Under the pieces are notes generated by a model, which was not told the DNA's origin, searched no databases, and saw nothing but the letters and a program-made list of their open reading frames with translations. A stretch of DNA of 64,000 nucleotides from Caballeronia concitans (GTDB lineage Bacteria; Pseudomonadota; Gammaproteobacteria; Burkholderiales; Burkholderiaceae): contig NZ_FCNV02000014.1 in the NCBI RefSeq assembly GCF_001544615.1, positions 88,297 to 152,296 of the forward strand, given 5' to 3'. The translations under genes were made by a program, and so were the position numbers. Shown here one piece after another: positions 7,219-15,586 of the stretch (positions within the stretch are counted from its first letter, which is position 1; each line of letters begins with the position of its first letter).

Positions 7219-8379
7219 TCACGAAGCCTTCATCAAATGCTTGCCGATGACTAACTGCTGAATCTGAGTCGTGCCTTCATAGAGGCGCAGCAAGCGAACG
7301 TCGCGGTAGAAACGTTCGACCTTGTACTCGCTGATATACCCGGAACCGCCGTGGATCTGAACGCCACGGTCTGCCACGCGGCCCACCATCTCAGTAGTGA
7401 ACATCTTTGCGCAAGACGCTTGCATGCTGACTTCGGGATCGCTCACGCCGAATGGCTTCGCGTCGTAACGGCTCGCCACGGACTGAACCAGCGACCAGCC
7501 GGCCAGCAGTTCGGCCTGGCTGTCCGCCAGCATCGCCTGTACGAGTTGAAAGTCGCCGATGCGCTGACCGAATTGCTTGCGTTGTTGAGCATAGGCCACG
7601 CTTTCCTGCAGGATGCGGCTCGCCATTCCACATGCGAGTGCTGAAACGTGAAGACGGCCGCGATCCAGCACTTTCATCGCCGTCTTGAAGCCTTTGCCCG
7701 GTTCGCCACCGATGATATTGGCCGCGGGCACGCGCACGTTGTCCAGATTGACGTCGCACGTCTTGGTGCCGCGTTGCCCCATTTTCTTGTCGGGCTTGCC
7801 GAGTGAAAGCCCCGGCGAATCAGCGGGAACGATGAACGCGCTGATGCCGCTTGCACCCGCTCCTTCGGTACGGGCCATCAGCGTGAACGCACCGGCACGC
7901 GTTGCGTTCGTGATGAAACGCTTGGTGCCGTTGAGAACGTACGCATTTCCCTCTTTCACGCCCTTTGTCTTGATCGACGCCGCATCCGAACCGGCATCCG
8001 GCTCCGTCAGCGCAAAGGAAATGATCAAGTCCCCACTCGCGATGCGAGGCAGATACTCGGCCTTCTGCTCGGGCGTCCCGTCCATCAAGATGCCTTGCGA
8101 GCCGATACCGATGTTCGTCCCCACCACCGACCGGAACGCGAGTGCGGTATGGCCGAGTTCATAGGCGACTTCACACTCCTGCGCCAGGCTCAGGCCGATG
8201 CCGCCGTACTCCTCGGGAATGGAGATGCCGAACAGTCCTAGTTCCTTCATGTCGGTCACGATATCGACGGGAACCTCATCATGCTCTTCGACATAATCCT
8301 CGGCGGGCATGAGTCGCTCTCGCACGAAGCGATGCACGCTGTCTTTGAGAAGCTTAAAGGTTTCGTTATCGAGTGACAT
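7219..8379 (-). CDS. Acyl-CoA dehydrogenase
   Basis: A 386-residue FAD enzyme of the acyl-CoA dehydrogenase family. Visible markers are ISIPEEYGGIGLSLAQECEV, the flavin-binding ISFALTEPDAGSDAASIKTK block, and the C-terminal YRDVRLLRLYEGTTQIQQL, whose Glu is the expected catalytic base. It would introduce an alpha,beta double bond into a short or branched acyl-CoA and pass electrons to ETF; the chain length is not readable. The start at 8379 has AGGAGA in the right place, so the longer open frame upstream is not used. A LysR gene lies 107 bases upstream on the same strand and may regulate it. No hydratase or ETF genes are adjacent, so it appears as a lone enzyme. Confidence 0.9.
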   Translation of the reverse strand: MSLDNETFKLLKDSVHRFVRERLMPAEDYVEEHDEVPVDIVTDMKELGLFGISIPEEYGGIGLSLAQECEVAYELGHTALAFRSVVGTNIGIGSQGILMDGTPEQKAEYLPRIASGDLIISFALTEPDAGSDAASIKTKGVKEGNAYVLNGTKRFITNATRAGAFTLMARTEGAGASGISAFIVPADSPGLSLGKPDKKMGQRGTKTCDVNLDNVRVPAANIIGGEPGKGFKTAMKVLDRGRLHVSALACGMASRILQESVAYAQQRKQFGQRIGDFQLVQAMLADSQAELLAGWSLVQSVASRYDAKPFGVSDPEVSMQASCAKMFTTEMVGRVADRGVQIHGGSGYISEYKVERFYRDVRLLRLYEGTTQIQQLVIGKHLMKAS

Positions 8380-8485
8380 GACATCTCCTGTGAATGAGGC
8401 ACATTGTTCGCGCATCGATGCACCATGACAACGGCAGTGCGGTCGATACCTTGCGCCACGTCGTCTATCTCCACGCAAGCGCGCC

Positions 8486-9358
8486 TTATGCTCGCGCCGC
8501 GAAATCCAGATACGCCCGCACCGCCGCCGCCCGCTCGAAGCGCCGGTACATCATCGCGACTTCCGAAGGCACCGCCTTCCCCGCGATCTCCCGATACTCC
8601 ACGCCCGGCACCGTCACGCACTGCGCGAGCGAACGCGGCACGACAGCGACATCGCCGCCCAGCGACACGAGCGCGAGCACGGCGGCGAGCGTGCCCGGCC
8701 GCGCGACGATGCGCGCCGGAAAGCGTCCGCGCCGCGCCACTTCGAGCGTGCCGGATTCCTGCTCCGGAACCACGAACGCCTGATCGCGCAACTGCGCCGG
8801 CGCGATGACGCTGCTCGCCGTCAGCGGCGAATCGGCGGGCAACGCGACGATGAACGCATCGCGATGCACGGTGCGCGCCTCCACGCCCTCCGGTTGAGGC
8901 ACGGGCGGCCGCACATACGCGATGTCGATGCGCCCGTCGCCCAGCAGCGCACCGGCGTCGCGCATCACGATTTCCTCGATGCCGATCTCGACCTGCGGAA
9001 AGCACGCGCGAAAGCCGCGCACGGTCGTCTGAAGCACGCCCGAATACACCGCCGACCCGACATAGCCGATCACGATCTTGCCCACTTCCCCGCGCTCCGC
9101 CAGCGCCGCGCGTTCGGCGCCGCGCGCGAGATGATCGAGCGCGGTCGCGGCTTCGTCGAGATAGGCGACGCCCGCCGCCGTCAGTTCGACCGAACGCTTC
9201 GTGCGATGAAAGAGGCGCACGCCGAGCAGCCGCTCCGCTTCCTGAATCTGCCGGGTGAGCGCGGGCGGCGCGATGCCGAGTTCTTCCGCGGCGCGCGCGA
9301 AATGCAGATGCCTCGCGACACTCAGGAAGCAGCGCACATGACGCAGTTCAACGGACAT
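8486..9358 (-). CDS. LysR-family transcriptional regulator
   Basis: A 290-residue LysR regulator. The N-terminal winged helix-turn-helix is clear (RHVRCFLSVARHLHFARAAE, LTRQIQEAERLLGVRLFHRT), followed by a periplasmic-binding-protein-like effector domain starting at KIVIGYVGSAVYSG. It diverges from a DHA2 efflux pump with about 100 bases between them, the usual layout for a LysR controlling its neighbour. A near-perfect palindrome lies 6 bases upstream of its start and could mediate autoregulation. The acyl-CoA dehydrogenase downstream on the same strand is an alternative target. The effector is unknown. Confidence 0.9.
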   Translation of the reverse strand: MSVELRHVRCFLSVARHLHFARAAEELGIAPPALTRQIQEAERLLGVRLFHRTKRSVELTAAGVAYLDEAATALDHLARGAERAALAERGEVGKIVIGYVGSAVYSGVLQTTVRGFRACFPQVEIGIEEIVMRDAGALLGDGRIDIAYVRPPVPQPEGVEARTVHRDAFIVALPADSPLTASSVIAPAQLRDQAFVVPEQESGTLEVARRGRFPARIVARPGTLAAVLALVSLGGDVAVVPRSLAQCVTVPGVEYREIAGKAVPSEVAMMYRRFERAAAVRAYLDFAARA

Positions 9359-9364
9359 TTCGGT

Positions 9365-9382
9365 ATTTACGAATTCGTTAAT
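9365..9382. promoter_or_regulatory. Candidate LysR operator (near-perfect palindrome)
   Basis: ATTTACGAATTCGTTAAT is an 18-base palindrome with one mismatched pair, centred on GAATTC. It lies in the LysR/efflux-pump intergenic region next to the LysR start codon. The regulator is inferred from position only. Confidence 0.45.
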
Positions 9383-9462
9383 TATTCAGCGATTCTATGC
9401 CAATGACGGGAAAGACGATCGGCTCTAGCATCGGCGTATCGAATAGTCCTTCCGCCCACCTC

Positions 9463-11028
9463 ATGTCCGAAACGAAAGAACGCGCGGGTTCTGCCCGCTT
9501 CGTGCTGCTCACCGCGTCCGCGACGTGCGCGCTCATCACGCTCGATACCAATGTCGTCGCGGTCGCGCTGCCGTCCATCGCGCGGGATTTTCACGCGGGC
9601 TTCGCCGATGTCGAATGGGTCGTCAGCGCGTATATGGTTGCGTTCGCCGCGTGCCTGTTGCCCGCCGGCGCGCTCGCCGACCGCATCGGCCGCAAGCGGA
9701 TGCTGATCGCCGGGCTTGCCGTGTTCTCGCTGGCGTCGCTCGGCTGCGGGCTCGCGCCGTCGGCGGTCGCGCTGAACGTCGCGCGCGCGGCAAAGGGCGT
9801 CGGCGCGGCGATGCTGCTCACGTCGGCGCTCGCGATCATCGCGAATACCTTCCACGAAGGCGCGGCGCGTGCGTGGGCGGTGTGGGGCACGTGCATGGGC
9901 GTGTCGACGACCATCGCGCCGCTCGTCGGCGGCGTCATCACGCAATGGGCCGGATGGCGCTGGATCTTCCTGATGAACCTGCCGATCTGCGCGCTGCTCG
10001 CGGCCTGCGCGTGGCGCGGCATGCGCGAATCGCGCAACCGCGAAGCAGGCGCACTCGACCTCGCGGGCAGCGCGCTGTTCGCCGCCGCGCTCGCACTCGG
10101 CATCTGGGCGCTGATCGACGCGCAAGCGGACGGCTGGGCGAGCTGGCGCACCGAGGCGCGTCTGGCGGCGTGCGCGGTGCTATTCGTCGTCTTCGTGCGG
10201 GTACAGCGCTCGCGCGCCCACGCGATGATTGACCTCGCGCTGTTCCGCCAGCCGCGCTTCGTCGCCGCCGTGCTCGCCATGTTCGGCTACGCCGCATGCG
10301 CGCAGGTCATGATGACCTTCCTGCCGCTTTATCTGCAGAACGCATTCGGCCTGCCGGCGGTGCGCGCGGGTATCGGCATGCTGCCGTTCGCGATCGCGAT
10401 GGTCGTCGGGCCCTACATCGGCGCGGCGCTCGGCAAGCGCGTGCCGGGCATGGCGCTGTTGACGCTCGGGCTTACGATCATCGGCGCGGGCAATCTGCTG
10501 ACGGCGCTGTTCGCGGGCATGTCCAACTACGCGTTGATCGCTGTCGGGATGATCGTTACCGGGCTCGGCGCGGGCGTGCTCAATGGCGATACGCAGAAGG
10601 CGATCATGGCGTGCGTGCCGCCGAATCGCACCGGCATGGCTTCGGGCATCAGCACGACCACGCGCTTTACCGCCATCGTCACGTCGGTTGGCGTGCTCGG
10701 CGCGGTGCTCGCGACACGTACGCAAGCCGCACTCGATTCGCACGCGGGCGATTTCGTGCAGGCCGGTAACGGATTCGACGCGGCCTTTCTTTCCCGCCTC
10801 CTCGCGGGCGATCTCGCGCATGCCGGCGCAAACCTGAGCGGCCCGGCGGGCGCAGCGGTCGCCGCGATCGCACGCGCGAGTTTCGCGAGCGGCTTCTCTG
10901 CGGCACTCGGCGTGGCGGGCATCTGCGCGCTGACGATCGCGGCGGCGGTCTGGCTGCTCGGCGGGCGCGTGCGGACCGAAAGCAGCGCGCAAGCGCAGGG
11001 GAAAGCCGGATCAGCGTTGCCGGAATAA
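9463..11028 (+). CDS. DHA2-family (EmrB/QacA) drug-efflux MFS transporter
   Basis: About 521 residues with 14 predicted helices. The N-terminal DHA2 motifs are present: ITLDTNVVAVALPSIARDF, WVVSAYMVAFAACLLPAGAL, and motif A GALADRIGRKRMLIAGL. Motif C-like GVSTTIAPLVGGVITQW-AGWRWIFLMNLP follows. The family exports hydrophobic drugs in exchange for protons. An in-frame ATG at 9397 would add 22 polar residues; 9463 (MSETKERAG) is preferred because the homologous region starts shortly after, although neither start has a strong Shine-Dalgarno. It is divergent from the LysR gene at 8486-9358, which probably regulates it. A GC-rich C-terminal tail is normal here. Confidence 0.9.
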   Translation: MSETKERAGSARFVLLTASATCALITLDTNVVAVALPSIARDFHAGFADVEWVVSAYMVAFAACLLPAGALADRIGRKRMLIAGLAVFSLASLGCGLAPSAVALNVARAAKGVGAAMLLTSALAIIANTFHEGAARAWAVWGTCMGVSTTIAPLVGGVITQWAGWRWIFLMNLPICALLAACAWRGMRESRNREAGALDLAGSALFAAALALGIWALIDAQADGWASWRTEARLAACAVLFVVFVRVQRSRAHAMIDLALFRQPRFVAAVLAMFGYAACAQVMMTFLPLYLQNAFGLPAVRAGIGMLPFAIAMVVGPYIGAALGKRVPGMALLTLGLTIIGAGNLLTALFAGMSNYALIAVGMIVTGLGAGVLNGDTQKAIMACVPPNRTGMASGISTTTRFTAIVTSVGVLGAVLATRTQAALDSHAGDFVQAGNGFDAAFLSRLLAGDLAHAGANLSGPAGAAVAAIARASFASGFSAALGVAGICALTIAAAVWLLGGRVRTESSAQAQGKAGSALPE

Positions 11029-11123
11029 CGCGGTTTAACGCATTCTCATGAAGCTCGGTTTCGCGGCGCGCAGCATTCCGTCCTATGCTTCATCTGGCGC
11101 CATGCAACCGGAGTGACATCGTG

Positions 11124-11825
11124 ATGAACAGCCTCGAAGGAAAGATCGTCGCCGTCACGGGCGGCTTCGGCAGCCTGGGACGTGCGACGGCGCGCGTGCT
11201 GGCCGGACGCGGCGCGCGCATCGCGCTGATCGGACGAAGCGACAAGGCCGATGCGCTGCCCCCGCCGCTCGCCGATGCATGCATGGTGACGGGCATCGAC
11301 CTGACGGATGCGAACGCGGCGCACCGGGCAATCGATACGATCGTTCAGCGGATGGGCGGACTCCATGCGCTCGTGAACGTCGCGGGTGCGTTTGCGTGGG
11401 AGACGATCGCGGACGGCAGCGTCGACACATGGCAATCGATGTTCGACGTGAATGTGAAGACCGCGCTCAACGCATCGAAGGCGGCGCTCGCGCCATTGAG
11501 CGCACAGGAAGGCGGGCGCATCGTCAATGTCGGCGCGCTCGCCGCGCTGAAGGCCGGCACGGGCATGGGCGCCTACGCGGCGTCGAAGGCCGCGCTGATC
11601 CGCTTCACCGAGGCGCTCGCGGAAGAACTCAAGGACCGTGGCGTGACGGTGAACGCGGTGCTCCCGTCGATCATCGATACCGCGCCGAATCGCCGCGACA
11701 TGCCCGACGCGGATTTCTCCCGCTGGGTGAAGGCGGAAGAACTGGGCGCGGTGATCGCGTTTCTGCTTTCGCCCGAGGCGCAATGCATTACCGGCGCGTC
11801 GATTCCGGTGAGCGGGCGGGTTTGA
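11124..11825 (+). CDS. Short-chain dehydrogenase/reductase (SDR)
   Basis: A 233-residue classical SDR. It has a Rossmann motif VAVTGGFGSLGRATARVLA (TGxxxxxG form), the NAG-like VNVAGAF, and the catalytic segment with Ser/Ala before GAYAASKAAL (Tyr-x-x-x-Lys). It should reduce or oxidise a carbonyl/alcohol with NAD(P); the substrate cannot be inferred. The start at 11124 follows GGAG at a fair distance; an in-frame upstream start would add 13 residues. It stands alone between the efflux pump (95 bases upstream) and a convergent histidine kinase. Confidence 0.88.
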   Translation: MNSLEGKIVAVTGGFGSLGRATARVLAGRGARIALIGRSDKADALPPPLADACMVTGIDLTDANAAHRAIDTIVQRMGGLHALVNVAGAFAWETIADGSVDTWQSMFDVNVKTALNASKAALAPLSAQEGGRIVNVGALAALKAGTGMGAYAASKAALIRFTEALAEELKDRGVTVNAVLPSIIDTAPNRRDMPDADFSRWVKAEELGAVIAFLLSPEAQCITGASIPVSGRV

Positions 11826-11891
11826 CGCGTGGGTGACGGCGGGTGTTGCTTGTCGATGTGGACCGAGGCGCTGAAGCCGAGAAACAAGCAG

Positions 11892-13016
11892 TCACGCATG
11901 GGTGACGCGCGGCAGCGTCACCGAGAAAGTCGTCACATCCGCGCCGGACTCGGCTTCGATCGTTCCATGATGAAGCCTGGCTACGCAGTCGCAAACGTAG
12001 AGACCGAGGCCGAGGCCCGCCGCCGCGCCGCGCCGCTCAGGAGCGGTGTAGGTTCGCATCAGCGGATCGAAAAGCGCGCGCATTGCATGATCCGGGATAG
12101 GGTCTCCCGCGTTCGATACTTCGATTCGTACCGTCTCGTCTTCACCGATCGCCCTTAAGTGCACCTCGCCCCTTCCATGTTGAACCGCGTTGACGAGCAG
12201 ATTCACCAGGATCTGACTGAGGCGCGCGCCATCCCACACGCCGCTCATATCGCCGCTGATGGTGAGTTGGATCGCAGCGTCGGGGTAGGATGCGCGCACT
12301 TCTTCGAGCGCGTGTTGACACAGTTGCTCGAGGTCTTGCGGGGAGACCGTCATCGGCAACGCCTCCCCCAAACGATCGCGCGTGAAATCGAGAAGGTCAT
12401 CGATCATGCGCTTCATGCGCGAAGCACTGCGCCGCGCATTGTCGGCGGCCTTTATGACGATCGGCGGCGTGCCGGGGACGCGGCCGATCAACTCGACCGA
12501 ATTGGTAATGGCAGACAACGGAGAACGCAGGTCGTGCGCGAGAATGCCCGACAACAGGGTGCGTTCCTTCTCCGTGCGCTTCTGATGCTCGCGGGCGGAC
12601 TCCGTCAGCGCTTCATCGATGGCCTCGTTGAATCGAATCATCTGCTGGAAGGCGGCTGCCCCGCCCGAATCCGTCTCCTGCCACAAACGCAGGACCGTTG
12701 CACGCAACGCGCGATATTCCGCGATGATGTCGTCGAGGCTGAAGCCCTGCGACAGTCGGTCGTCGGCGTGTCGTTGGGCGGCGTCCTTGACGGCTGAAGG
12801 TGCCTCGGCGAACTCACCGCGTGACTTTGCAACCTGGCTGGCGCCCTCTTGCAGGGTACGCATGTCCGCGGCCACGCTGGACAGCAGTTGCACACCGGCT
12901 TTTTCCAGATCGATGACGGACAGCGGCCGCCCCTTGCCCGCCAGACGCAACGCCTGCTCCGCCCACTCTGTGACGATTGTCGGGATTTCTTGTTCGATGA
13001 AGGCGGAGAGGTCCAT
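11892..13016 (-). CDS. Sensor histidine kinase with RsbRD-like N-terminal domain
   Basis: A 374-residue soluble kinase with no membrane helix. The N-terminal half (FIEQEIPTIVTEWAEQALRL and onward) looks like an RsbRD/globin-like helical sensor. The phosphoacceptor helix GILAHDLRSPLSAITNSVEL lies near residue 160. The ATPase domain has the N box ILVNLLVNAVQHG and the G boxes ending GLGLGLYVCDCVARLH. It is expected to sense an intracellular cue and phosphorylate a response regulator, but no regulator gene is adjacent. A GTG 6 bases upstream of the ATG at 13016 is a possible alternative start. It lies next to a small conserved gene on the same strand and near the KaiC-like signalling pair. Confidence 0.88.
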   Translation of the reverse strand: MDLSAFIEQEIPTIVTEWAEQALRLAGKGRPLSVIDLEKAGVQLLSSVAADMRTLQEGASQVAKSRGEFAEAPSAVKDAAQRHADDRLSQGFSLDDIIAEYRALRATVLRLWQETDSGGAAAFQQMIRFNEAIDEALTESAREHQKRTEKERTLLSGILAHDLRSPLSAITNSVELIGRVPGTPPIVIKAADNARRSASRMKRMIDDLLDFTRDRLGEALPMTVSPQDLEQLCQHALEEVRASYPDAAIQLTISGDMSGVWDGARLSQILVNLLVNAVQHGRGEVHLRAIGEDETVRIEVSNAGDPIPDHAMRALFDPLMRTYTAPERRGAAAGLGLGLYVCDCVARLHHGTIEAESGADVTTFSVTLPRVTHA

Positions 13017-13144
13017 TTCCACTCTGGGCTCAATGACGGTCGCACTGCGGCCTGCCGGGTTTGCATGAGGATTTTGCCCTGCATCTTAACGAAAATCTCT
13101 CTCGGCGCGTGCAATTTACTCAGTCCGAGTGGACGAAACATGCA

Positions 13145-13549
13145 TTACTTACCTGCTCTCGGTGATCCTTCCAGACGAGTTAATGCATTGGCGCATGTCG
13201 GTGCAATCCCTCGCGGCATTCGGTCGGCTAGTGCTTTATTACTGGCTAACTCACCGAATAACTCACTGACGCACAAGCTGTCCATGTTTTGTTCCGACGC
13301 GTTGTTGTCAGCGAGCCGCCGCATGGTCGCCTGAAGACGAGTCAGTGCAGCGTACGGCTGTCGCAGGATCAGGTACGAGCGAACCACGGCGAGGCATTGC
13401 CTGAGTTCGAGGTCGCAATGAAGCCACTCTTCACAAAGCCAGGCTATTTGATGGACTTCGCGCGTCAAAAGCCACTCTGCCCACTCGGGCTCCTCTCGTG
13501 CACGTCGTTCCAGAGATTCAATGAGGAAAAGAACGTCCGTGGACTTCAT
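13145..13549 (-). CDS. Hypothetical helical protein (134 aa)
   Basis: A 134-residue protein starting MKSTDVLFLIESLERRAREE. It is rich in charged and aromatic residues (EWAEWLLTREVHQIAWLCEEWL) and predicted mostly helical. No signal peptide, membrane segment or named domain is seen. The ATG at 13549 is chosen because GGAGC precedes it at about five bases; upstream in-frame codons lack such a site. It lies 128 bases upstream of the histidine kinase on the same strand, so it may be co-transcribed and act as a partner protein; that is only positional inference. Confidence 0.55.
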   Translation of the reverse strand: MKSTDVLFLIESLERRAREEPEWAEWLLTREVHQIAWLCEEWLHCDLELRQCLAVVRSYLILRQPYAALTRLQATMRRLADNNASEQNMDSLCVSELFGELASNKALADRMPRGIAPTCANALTRLEGSPRAGK

Positions 13550-14074
13550 CGTTGCTCCATTCATCGAACCGGGGAAGTCATTCCTTGACGAAATCGCCTT
13601 GAGCAATTTGCAGACCGCATTGCCATGCTCGTTGATGACGGAGCGTCAAAGCCGGGCAATCCGGTCAGTGTCGATTGTCGGCCGGCCGCTGCGGGCACTC
13701 ACTCGCTGTTTCATAAAGAAGCGCGTGCCGAGAGCGACACGGCAGCGCGACTGGACGCTGCTTTCAACATCCGTCAACTTACTGTTCTAGTCATTTTTTC
13801 AGACAGAGTTGGATCGCAACGACCGCTCGTAGAGGCGTTTAAGCGTTCTGGTCGAACGCATGACACTGGAAGCGACGCGAAAGCGAAATCAGCGCGGCGG
13901 CTGACACGGCTCAAGAATGAACCTTGAAAGCTTCGGTCAAGCACTCGCAAGACAACGGCAGTACCCATGCCCTATGGCGCGAACGCAAGTCCCCAAAGTT
14001 ACTGTCAGTTCCGAAGAGAGGCAGGACCGAAACTTGCCATTCACCGCGTTTCTACCTTTGATTAGGCGCGTCGT
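13550..14074. other. Intergenic region without a supportable gene
   Basis: About 525 bases separate the hypothetical gene from the KaiC-like gene. Short open frames occur on both strands (up to 100 codons), but none has a ribosome site, family resemblance or neighbour-like codon use. The region must contain the promoters for both divergent genes; none is convincing by eye. Confidence 0.5.
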
Positions 14075-15586
14075 ATGTCTGAGCAGTCAAAACTTCCAAT
14101 TATTGAAACAGGCATTCCGGAACTGGACGTCGTTCTTCGTGGCGGGCTTCCCAGGAACCGCCTGCATCTCATCGAGGGAGCCCCGGGCACCGGGAAAACC
14201 ACGCTGGGTCTTCGCTTCCTGCTCGATGGCATAAGCCGTGACGAACGATGCCTGTATGTCACGCTATCGGAGTCCACCGAAGAGTTGAAGACCACCGCGA
14301 GCACGCATGGATGGAATACCGACGGCATCGAATTCTTCGAACTCATACCTGAGGAGGCGCTTCCCGAGCGGCAGCAAACGGTGCTGTTCCCGGCAGAAGT
14401 GCAGTTTGGGAAGACCATCGAGCAATTGATCGATCGAATCGAGCGATCGAATCCCGACCGAATCATTATCGACAGCGTCTCCGAAGTGCGGATGCTCGCG
14501 CAGGATCCTCTGCAATTCCGTCTGCAGATGACTTCGCTCAAGCGATATCTCCAGGGAAAGAACGTCACAGTCCTTCTGCTGGACGACTTGACCGAAACAG
14601 ACAAGGGCGATCTTCACAGTCTCGTTCATGGCGTGCTGTCGTTGCGCCTCTTCGAGCGCGACTACGGCGCGGCGCGGCGGCGTCTGCGCATTGCGAAGAT
14701 GCGCGGTGTCGATTTCCAGAGCGGATGGCACGACTATGCGATCGTCACGGGGGAAATCCTGGTCTTTCCCAGTCTGATTGCCGAGGAGCATGAGGGCGTC
14801 GTGCAGGGCGCACCGCTCCTCAGTGTGTTCGAGGACCTGAATGGTGTGTTTCCACAGGGACTGGATCGCGGAACGACAACCATGTTGATCGGCCCTTCCG
14901 GCGCGGCGAAGTCCACACTCGCGATGAGCTATGCGCTCGCCGCCACGCGAACGGGCGAATCCGCAAGCTTCTTCTCTTTCGATGAAACCTATGAGACGTT
15001 CCTGCGCCGCAACGAATCGATGAACCTCGATCCCACCGAAGCAATCCGTGCCGAGAAGTTCCACTGGCGGCGCATGAATCCGTCGCGGATTTCTCCCGGT
15101 GAGTTTGTCTGGCAAGTGAGAAGAGACGTCGAAGGCCGCAGAGTTCGCGTGGTCGTGATCGACAGTATCAACTCGTATCTCAGCACGATGCCCGAAGAAC
15201 AGTCGCTGATACTGCACTTGCACGAGTTGCTCAGCTACCTCAACAAGCAGGGCATCGTGACGATCCTCGTGCTTGCGCAACAAGGCGTAGTGGGCGATGT
15301 CGAGAATCCCATCGATCTGAGCTTCCTGAGCGACACCGTGGTGCTTTGCCGCTTCTTCGAGGCAGCAGGCACCCTGCGTCGCGCCTTGGCCATCGTCAAG
15401 CGTCGCACCGGCGCCCACGATCTCGCGATCCATGAATATCGGCTGTCCTCTTCAGGCATGCAAGTCGGCCCCGAACTGACCGAGCTGCGCGGCATATTCA
15501 CAGGGGTGCCCGTCTACACCGGTGCGCATGAGGAACTGCTGGACGCGGTGCCCGACGACGGAACACGCGATGAATCGACGAGCTAG
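14075..15586 (+). CDS. KaiC-like tandem RecA-type ATPase
   Basis: A 503-residue protein with two KaiC/RecA ATPase domains. Domain 1 (about 1-245) has an intact P-loop GAPGTGKTT (Lys41) and Walker B-like PDRIIIDSVSEVRML. Domain 2 (about 246-490) has a P-loop GPSGAAKST (Lys279), in which the Gly normally preceding Lys is Ala, and RVVVIDSINSYLSTM as Walker B. Domain openings ETGIPELDVVLRGGLP and DLNGVFPQGLDRGTT match KaiC sequences. Such proteins in non-cyanobacteria are thought to be signalling switches paired with histidine kinases. The gene overlaps the following hybrid kinase by 17 bases, which supports a shared function. No KaiA or KaiB gene is nearby. Confidence 0.9.
   Translation: MSEQSKLPIIETGIPELDVVLRGGLPRNRLHLIEGAPGTGKTTLGLRFLLDGISRDERCLYVTLSESTEELKTTASTHGWNTDGIEFFELIPEEALPERQQTVLFPAEVQFGKTIEQLIDRIERSNPDRIIIDSVSEVRMLAQDPLQFRLQMTSLKRYLQGKNVTVLLLDDLTETDKGDLHSLVHGVLSLRLFERDYGAARRRLRIAKMRGVDFQSGWHDYAIVTGEILVFPSLIAEEHEGVVQGAPLLSVFEDLNGVFPQGLDRGTTTMLIGPSGAAKSTLAMSYALAATRTGESASFFSFDETYETFLRRNESMNLDPTEAIRAEKFHWRRMNPSRISPGEFVWQVRRDVEGRRVRVVVIDSINSYLSTMPEEQSLILHLHELLSYLNKQGIVTILVLAQQGVVGDVENPIDLSFLSDTVVLCRFFEAAGTLRRALAIVKRRTGAHDLAIHEYRLSSSGMQVGPELTELRGIFTGVPVYTGAHEELLDAVPDDGTRDESTS

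Noticed and set aside
13774-13968. Small minus-strand ORF (64 aa) upstream of the KaiC-like gene
   Set aside because: It lacks a ribosome site, hydrophobic pattern or family resemblance.
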